NCBI RefSeq assembly: GCF_006965485.1
Contig: NZ_CP041360.1
Coordinates: 806,001 to 870,000, forward strand
Direction: 5' to 3'
Origin: Spirosoma sp. KCTC 42546
GTDB lineage: Bacteria > Bacteroidota > Bacteroidia > Cytophagales > Spirosomataceae
Length of the DNA stretch: 64,000 nt
Shown: piece after piece, positions 61,114 through 64,000 of the stretch
Numbering within the stretch: position 1 is the stretch's first letter
Layout of the letters: each line of letters begins with the position of its first letter
Notes under the pieces: model-generated
What the model was told of the DNA's origin: nothing
What the model saw: the letters and a program-made list of their open reading frames with translations, nothing else
The model's database searches: none
Made by a program: the position numbers and the translations under genes

Positions 61114-63759
61114 ATGTCCACACCTTACACGTATGTTATTGATGCAAGAAAGCTTAAGCCAGTTATCTGGCTAAGTTCTCCCGTATACCGTAGCTACGAT
61201 AAGCTAAAAAGCCATTTACGTCTACAGTTAGGTGATGAATCCGCTCTACTTTTTGCCAAACCGTTTATTCAAGAAAAATCCACAGGTGAGTTAGAGAGAA
61301 CCAATTGGTATTGTGAAGGCTTTTCACACAGCCCAACTCCTCTGAATCTACTTCCACAAGGACTTCAGGAAACATACAAGAATTTACTTCAACAAAAACT
61401 CACGGTCTTACTGGAATATTCGCAGCGAATGCTGGAGTCGGACGACGCAGAATCAGTACGCTGGGGTCAGCTCATTAATAAGTCACTTGATATTCCTGGG
61501 GAGGACCAGATTTTATGTGGTGATGGTAATGTTGTGTTAGTTGCATGGGGATTTACGGCTAATACAGACAACACGATTACCTACAGCTTACGTAAAAATT
61601 TTCAACCTATTTTCCCTGCTCCCTCAATAAGTACTGATTTATTAGTAAAACCAACTTCTCAAATTAAGTATGAAGAACAGAATACTGAAACACCTTTAGG
61701 AACTATTCAGGAAAACCCTTCAAGTGCCCAGTTGTCCAATAGGGATAGCGATCTTACTTCTACAAATCCGGTCTCTACGGCCAATGCCAATAAGCCAACA
61801 AGAGATGCTGATATAGCTAATTCGGTTGATAAAGAGACGCTAGGCCATTACCAAGTTATTGCAGGTTCGTCTGGTTTAGAGTCTTCCTCAAAAAAGGCCT
61901 CAACAAACGATCCCCATAAACCGTCGTTCTGGGCGAAATGGAAGCGCTTATGGTGGGCATTACCTCTGTTACTAATTCTAATATTTCTGGCAGCGCGCCA
62001 ATGCGGACCTATTTCATATTTACCGAAACAACCAGGGGTAATAATACCAATTGATACAACTAAAATCGTACTTGATCCTGCTAAAGTACGATATATCGTT
62101 ACTGACCGACTTAATATTGTTTTAACGGGTTCTAATAAAGATGTAGAAGCGTTTGCTAAGGCTTTTAAGAATGCTTACCCTAACGACGATTATAGAGTCA
62201 TTTATTATGATCCAAAGACTTATCGCCTACAACTCGAAATACCGCCAACAGACCGGGAGCAGGTTAAGAAAAACTTATCCTCACAACTATCCGGTTTTAA
62301 AATGTGGATTTTTTATGAAGGAGTTATTCGAGGTCAGCAAATAGCCAATGACCCAGGTTTTACTAATCAACTCCGCAGTTGGTATCATACAGCTGTACAG
62401 GTTCCGGCCGCCTGGCAATATACCCAAGGCGATAACCGACTTGTTGTGGCAGTGGTTGATCAGGGCTTTGATTTGACTCATCCCGAAATTTCAAACCATA
62501 TCGTACATCCGTATAATGTTCTTAATCATTCGCCTAATCTATCTCGCAGTCCCATGCTGGGTATGCACGGAACACACGTTGCGGGGATTGCTATAGGCAC
62601 AGTAAACAACGGTATAGGCTTAGCTGGTATTGCCCCGAACTGCCGATTGATGCCGGTTCAAGTAGGCGATCCGATCGGGCAGATGGGAACAACATCGGTG
62701 ATCGATGGCTTTCTCTATGCCATCGATAATGGGGCTAGCGTTGTTAATATGTCGCTAGGGATGCGGGCGGCTGCTGGCATTAAACTATTCTCCCCCGAAG
62801 AACAGCAGGAATTAGCTAATATTTTATTTAAAGATGAAGAGCTGTTCTGGAATAGCTTATTTGACCGTGCTGAGGAGAAGAATGTTTCAGTGGTTTTAGC
62901 TGCTGGCAATGATGATGTCATTATCGGACTTGACCCCATGCAGCGTTCAGAAAAGACATTTATTATATCAGCGACTGATCAAGCAAATAATAAAGCAGAT
63001 TTCAGTAACTACGGGAATGGCTCTACACTAAGTGCACCCGGAGTAAGGATTTTCAGTAGTGTACCCGACAGACGCTTTGCCTTTTTCGATGGTACAAGTA
63101 TGGCAGCTCCGATTGTAGCAGGCGGAGTTGCTCTACTGAAAAGTGTAAACCCTACGCTGACTTTTCGCCAACTGAAATCAATTCTACAGCAAACAGGGCT
63201 ACCCATTTATTCGTTGGGTGCCTATGTAGGCAACCTTATTCAATTAGGGAAAGCCCTGGAAATAGCTGCTCGTGGTCATCAGAGTGGCGGAGTGGCTAAC
63301 TGCTCCGATGTTCAGCGACAGATTGACAGTTTGCTGTTAATGGTTGAGCAACTCAAACAATCATGTGATGAAAATAACGCAGGCGACACTTTAAAACTTC
63401 CGCCCATTAACACAGGGTTAGATTTTGCAGTTGGACGATGGAAAAGTACGTCAGATATTGTGAATAATAAGGGAGAATTTGTCGAACTTTACTTTGATTT
63501 TCAGAAGACTGGCACCGGGACAATTACCCTGCGTGAAGCAAACGGTACCCAATGCTCTGCACCTTTAGCGTTCGGCCTAACAACCAACGAGTTCCATATA
63601 ACTCAACGTTCGGCGGCAATTTGCTCGCCCCCTCCACAACAGTATGCTTCCTATAGCTTCGGATGCCAATCCGATGCAAATGGTCATGCTTTGTGCACTG
63701 GACAGAATCAGCAAAATGTTGGCAATAATCTACGATTCAACCTTGTAAAAATTCAATAA
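61114..63759 (+). CDS. SrfA-like N-terminal region fused to a transmembrane helix and a subtilisin (S8) protease
   Basis: 881 residues. Cytoplasmic part about 1-165: SSPVYRSYDKLKSHLRLQLG, FIQEKSTGELERTNWYCEG, LCGDGNVVLVAWGF, similar in layout to what I remember of SrfA (PVY..AL.LR, then ...RIDWYAP). A linker rich in Ser/Thr/Asn leads to one membrane helix about 279-297 (WWALPLLLILIFLAARQCG). Outside: a small domain (IVLTGSNKDVEAFAKAFKNA), then the S8 protease with Asp449 in VVAVVDQGFDLTHPE, His485 in GMHGTHVAGIAIG and Ser662 in FDGTSMAAPIVAGG. It ends with a coiled coil (RQIDSLLLMVEQLKQSC) and a Cys-containing beta domain (about 768-881). The protease faces outward while the SrfA part meets SrfB/SrfC inside. 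Confidence 0.85.
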   Translation: MSTPYTYVIDARKLKPVIWLSSPVYRSYDKLKSHLRLQLGDESALLFAKPFIQEKSTGELERTNWYCEGFSHSPTPLNLLPQGLQETYKNLLQQKLTVLLEYSQRMLESDDAESVRWGQLINKSLDIPGEDQILCGDGNVVLVAWGFTANTDNTITYSLRKNFQPIFPAPSISTDLLVKPTSQIKYEEQNTETPLGTIQENPSSAQLSNRDSDLTSTNPVSTANANKPTRDADIANSVDKETLGHYQVIAGSSGLESSSKKASTNDPHKPSFWAKWKRLWWALPLLLILIFLAARQCGPISYLPKQPGVIIPIDTTKIVLDPAKVRYIVTDRLNIVLTGSNKDVEAFAKAFKNAYPNDDYRVIYYDPKTYRLQLEIPPTDREQVKKNLSSQLSGFKMWIFYEGVIRGQQIANDPGFTNQLRSWYHTAVQVPAAWQYTQGDNRLVVAVVDQGFDLTHPEISNHIVHPYNVLNHSPNLSRSPMLGMHGTHVAGIAIGTVNNGIGLAGIAPNCRLMPVQVGDPIGQMGTTSVIDGFLYAIDNGASVVNMSLGMRAAAGIKLFSPEEQQELANILFKDEELFWNSLFDRAEEKNVSVVLAAGNDDVIIGLDPMQRSEKTFIISATDQANNKADFSNYGNGSTLSAPGVRIFSSVPDRRFAFFDGTSMAAPIVAGGVALLKSVNPTLTFRQLKSILQQTGLPIYSLGAYVGNLIQLGKALEIAARGHQSGGVANCSDVQRQIDSLLLMVEQLKQSCDENNAGDTLKLPPINTGLDFAVGRWKSTSDIVNNKGEFVELYFDFQKTGTGTITLREANGTQCSAPLAFGLTTNEFHITQRSAAICSPPPQQYASYSFGCQSDANGHALCTGQNQQNVGNNLRFNLVKIQ

Positions 63760-63772
63760 CCAGACCATAACT

Positions 63773-64000
63773 ATGCCAAATCTTCTACCTTCAGAGTCTA
63801 TACTGGGTAATATCTTGCATGGAGTAGGGCTCATATTCTGTCTTCTCCTTCTCCTTTTTGGCCTACTTTACACCTTTAACGGTGAGATAATTATTAGCGC
63901 TTTTCTAACCATTCTGGCTGGTGCCATTCTAATAGCAATCACTCGAGTGCTTGTACGCTTAAAAAGCCGAAAAGATGCATATAAGCCGTTAGCACCTGAA
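63773..64000 (+). CDS. Membrane protein, N-terminal part (cut by window edge)
   Basis: ATG 63773, 13 bp after the protease stop, opens a frame that continues through the right edge (76 codons). MPNLLPSESILGNILHGVGL is followed by two hydrophobic helices (IFCLLLLLFGLLYTF and IIISAFLTILAGAILIAITRVL), then a basic stretch LVRLKSRKDAY. Tight spacing puts it in the same operon. Family unknown. Confidence 0.7.
   Translation, partial: MPNLLPSESILGNILHGVGLIFCLLLLLFGLLYTFNGEIIISAFLTILAGAILIAITRVLVRLKSRKDAYKPLAPE

Overview
The window reads as a Bacteroidota chromosome, most likely a Cytophagales member close to Spirosoma (inference from gene content; no rRNA is present to confirm it). The support is two SusC/SusD pairs, an ECF sigma/FecR (DUF4974) cascade, LytS/LytTR regulators, a TAnnTTTG promoter, and intergenic repeats typical of that group.

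Left part (1-33.6 kb, moderate GC). On the minus strand lies ECF sigma factor -> FecR anti-sigma -> STN-containing SusC -> SusD (cut by the window edge), a trans-envelope-signalled glycan uptake unit. A decayed second ECF sigma gene sits just upstream. From 7.4 to 28.9 kb is a polysaccharide-utilisation locus: SusC/SusD, a c-heme/FG-GAP protein, a ROK regulator, then a same-strand run of GH18, GH29, GH29 with carbohydrate-binding-like modules, an S9-like esterase/peptidase, GH20 with PA14, and a GH2 of the exo-beta-glucosaminidase/mannosidase type. Together these suit a fucosylated, GlcNAc-containing glycan (N-glycan-like, or chitin-like). The spaces between these genes hold at least four families of palindromic repeats. 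An NTF2-like protein, a LytS/LytR pair and a GT4 glycosyltransferase follow.

Middle (33.6-43.9 kb). This stretch is gene-poor, with an orphan ECF sigma factor, a 32-residue membrane peptide too short for usual gene calling, gene remnants, an SGNH/SASA esterase, two tandem paralogous outer-membrane beta-barrel proteins and an M13 metallopeptidase.

Right part (44-64 kb, visibly AT-rich and accessory). A NACHT NTPase (candidate anti-phage protein) has an ISL3-type insertion sequence with a perfect 8-bp target duplication just upstream of it. Next come a truncated 3' half of a tRNA-Val(UAC), a tyrosine recombinase, a WYL-type regulator cut off by a decayed ISL3 element, and a long plus-strand gene set. 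The tRNA fragment has its 3' side toward low coordinates, so the integrative element should run from about 47.7 kb past the right edge.

The cargo of that element is the most interesting part of the window. It encodes small exported proteins, a poly-C-interrupted membrane protein, an exported HExxH metalloprotease, a DUF3887-like protein, an Hsp70/actin-fold SrfB homologue, a P-loop GTPase-like SrfC homologue, and a membrane protein with a SrfA-like N-terminal part fused through one membrane helix to a subtilisin protease. A further membrane protein is cut by the edge. I read this as a Bacteroidota SrfABC-type system with cytosolic NTPases coupled to envelope proteases. Its function is unknown; defence, toxin or inter-organism conflict are all possible.
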